The position numbers and the translations under genes were made by a program. Below are positions 12,514 to 13,648 of a stretch of DNA of 13,648 nucleotides, one piece after another. The stretch's first letter is position 1. Every line of letters begins with the position of its first letter. Under the pieces are notes generated by a model. The model was given only the letters and a program-made list of their open reading frames with translations. It ran no database searches and had not been told where the DNA came from. Source of the DNA: Candidatus Zixiibacteriota bacterium (GTDB lineage: Bacteria > Zixibacteria > MSB-5A5 > SM1-73); assembly GCA_022866585.1 (NCBI GenBank), contig JALHUP010000204.1:1-13648 (forward strand), given 5' to 3'.

Positions 12514-13599
12514 ATGAATAGGCTGATTAAAAAAAGATCAGAAAAGGCTGGTCTTCCCCCAGGGACTTTGGTTCATATCGGCGAGAAAAAGACCGAAAAG
12601 GCAAAAATTACCATCATTGATTATGACGAGACGCAATTTGAAGAGAAGGAAGCAAAAACCATAGAGGAATGTTTCCCCTTTAAAGATAAGCCAACCACCA
12701 CCTGGATAAACATAGAGGGCGTGCATGAGCTTGCTATCATAGAAAAAATCGGAGAACACTTTGGTCTCCATCCTCTTTTGTTGGAAGACGTTGCCAATAC
12801 GGAACAGCGCCCGAAAATGGAGGATTATGGTGAATATATCTTTATCGTTTTAAAAATGCTTTTCTATCCTCCGGATCCTGCGGACGATGAGAAAGCCAAT
12901 GAGGTAAAAGCTGAACAGGTCAGTTTAATTCTGGGCTCGAATTTTGTTATTTCGTTTCAGGAAGGAATAAAAGGAGACGTCTTTGATCCGGTGAGGGAAA
13001 GAATCAGAAACGGAAAAGGGCGCACCCGAAAGATGAAGTCCGATTATCTGGCTTACGCTTTGGTAGATGCGATTGTTGATAGCTACTTTTTAATCTTGGA
13101 AAAACTGGGAGAAAAAATAGAAGATACAGAAGAAGAGTTGGTGACAAATCCCGCCTCAGAAACCTTACGGGGCATTCATCACTTAAAAAGAGAGATGATA
13201 TTTCTGCGCAAGTCGGTCTGGCCCTTAAGGGAGGTTCTTAGCTGTCTGGAAAGAGGAGAATCATCTCTTATCCATGCAACCACACGCATATATCTCAGAG
13301 ACGTTTACGACCATACCATTCAGATCATCGATACGATTGAGACATTCCGGGACATGCTTTCCGGGATGCTCGACATTTATCTTTCAAGCATCAGCAACAA
13401 AATGAACCAAATTATGAAAGTATTAACCATCATTGCAACAATATTCATTCCTTTGACTTTTATAGTGGGCATTTATGGAATGAATTTCGAATACATGCCG
13501 GAGCTTAAATGGCGTTGGGGTTATTTTGCAGTCTTGGGCATCATGGCAATCATTGGTGTCTGGATGCTGATTTATTTTAGAAAGAAAAGATGGCTGTAG
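12514..13599 (+). CDS. corA: CorA magnesium/cobalt channel
   Basis: This 361-residue protein has the normal length and layout of CorA. An N-terminal cytosolic alpha/beta domain comes first (about residues 1-250, including TTTWINIEGVHELAIIEKIGEHF and LEDVANTEQRPKMEDYG), then the long stalk helix. Two C-terminal membrane helices (about 300-321 and 336-354) follow, with the signature GMN at residues 322-324 (VGIYGMNFEYMPEL) and a basic tail RKKRWL. It forms a pentameric inner-membrane channel for Mg2+, and also Co2+ or Ni2+ in known members. A Shine-Dalgarno GAGGTG stands seven bases before the ATG. No Mg2+ riboswitch was recognised upstream. The gene is complete, single and unlinked in function to its neighbours. 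Confidence 0.95.
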   Translation: MNRLIKKRSEKAGLPPGTLVHIGEKKTEKAKITIIDYDETQFEEKEAKTIEECFPFKDKPTTTWINIEGVHELAIIEKIGEHFGLHPLLLEDVANTEQRPKMEDYGEYIFIVLKMLFYPPDPADDEKANEVKAEQVSLILGSNFVISFQEGIKGDVFDPVRERIRNGKGRTRKMKSDYLAYALVDAIVDSYFLILEKLGEKIEDTEEELVTNPASETLRGIHHLKREMIFLRKSVWPLREVLSCLERGESSLIHATTRIYLRDVYDHTIQIIDTIETFRDMLSGMLDIYLSSISNKMNQIMKVLTIIATIFIPLTFIVGIYGMNFEYMPELKWRWGYFAVLGIMAIIGVWMLIYFRKKRWL

Positions 13600-13648
13600 C
13601 GGAAGCAAAACCAAGTCTTTACTTGTCATTCAGGGCGTCCAGACGGAC

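Overview
The window looks like a chromosomal piece of an uncultivated, probably anaerobic bacterium. Base composition is moderate to AT-leaning and Shine-Dalgarno sites are purine-rich. The genes include two cysteine-rich protein families typical of anaerobes (DUF2284, DUF6485), a COG0731-type radical SAM enzyme, a DUF2250 domain otherwise best known from archaea, and a sigma-54-driven pseudopilin cluster. Dispersed palindromic repeats sit in most gaps. I cannot assign a phylum; the mix would fit one of the poorly cultured candidate phyla. This is inference.

Layout. 1-1555 (minus): a metal or metalloid-response operon of an ArsR/SmtB repressor, a COG0701 permease and the start of a small CxxC redox protein that runs off the left edge. 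1748-2701 (plus): a membrane-anchored protein of unknown function, diverging from arsR. 2844-5188 (minus): DUF2284 and DUF6485 cysteine-rich proteins, then an MFS transporter. The spaces hold palindromes, a 12-bp tandem repeat and a roughly 100-bp direct duplication. The MFS gene carries a 69-bp palindromic insertion in frame, flanked by 7-bp direct repeats. 5448-6212 (minus): a radical SAM protein.

6620-10861 (plus): a type IV pilus/type II secretion minor-pseudopilin operon. A textbook -24/-12 promoter is followed by a PilV-like gene, two 271-aa PilW-like paralogs about 90% identical, and a large PilX-like protein. A degenerate 36-codon copy of the pilX start lies between the two pilW genes and is fused in frame to the second. 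So the locus arose by tandem duplication of pilW-pilX followed by loss of most of the first pilX. A candidate structured RNA and a strong intrinsic terminator close the region.

11176-13599 (plus): a small protein joining a RelA/SpoT-type CC zinc-finger domain to a DUF2250 winged-helix-like domain, a thioredoxin-fold protein with a CSHC site, and a CorA Mg2+/Co2+ channel.

The points most worth following are the in-frame palindromic insertion in the transporter, the RelA-zinc-finger/DUF2250 fusion, the pilW-pilX duplication with its chimeric reading frame, and the structured element before the terminator at 10830.
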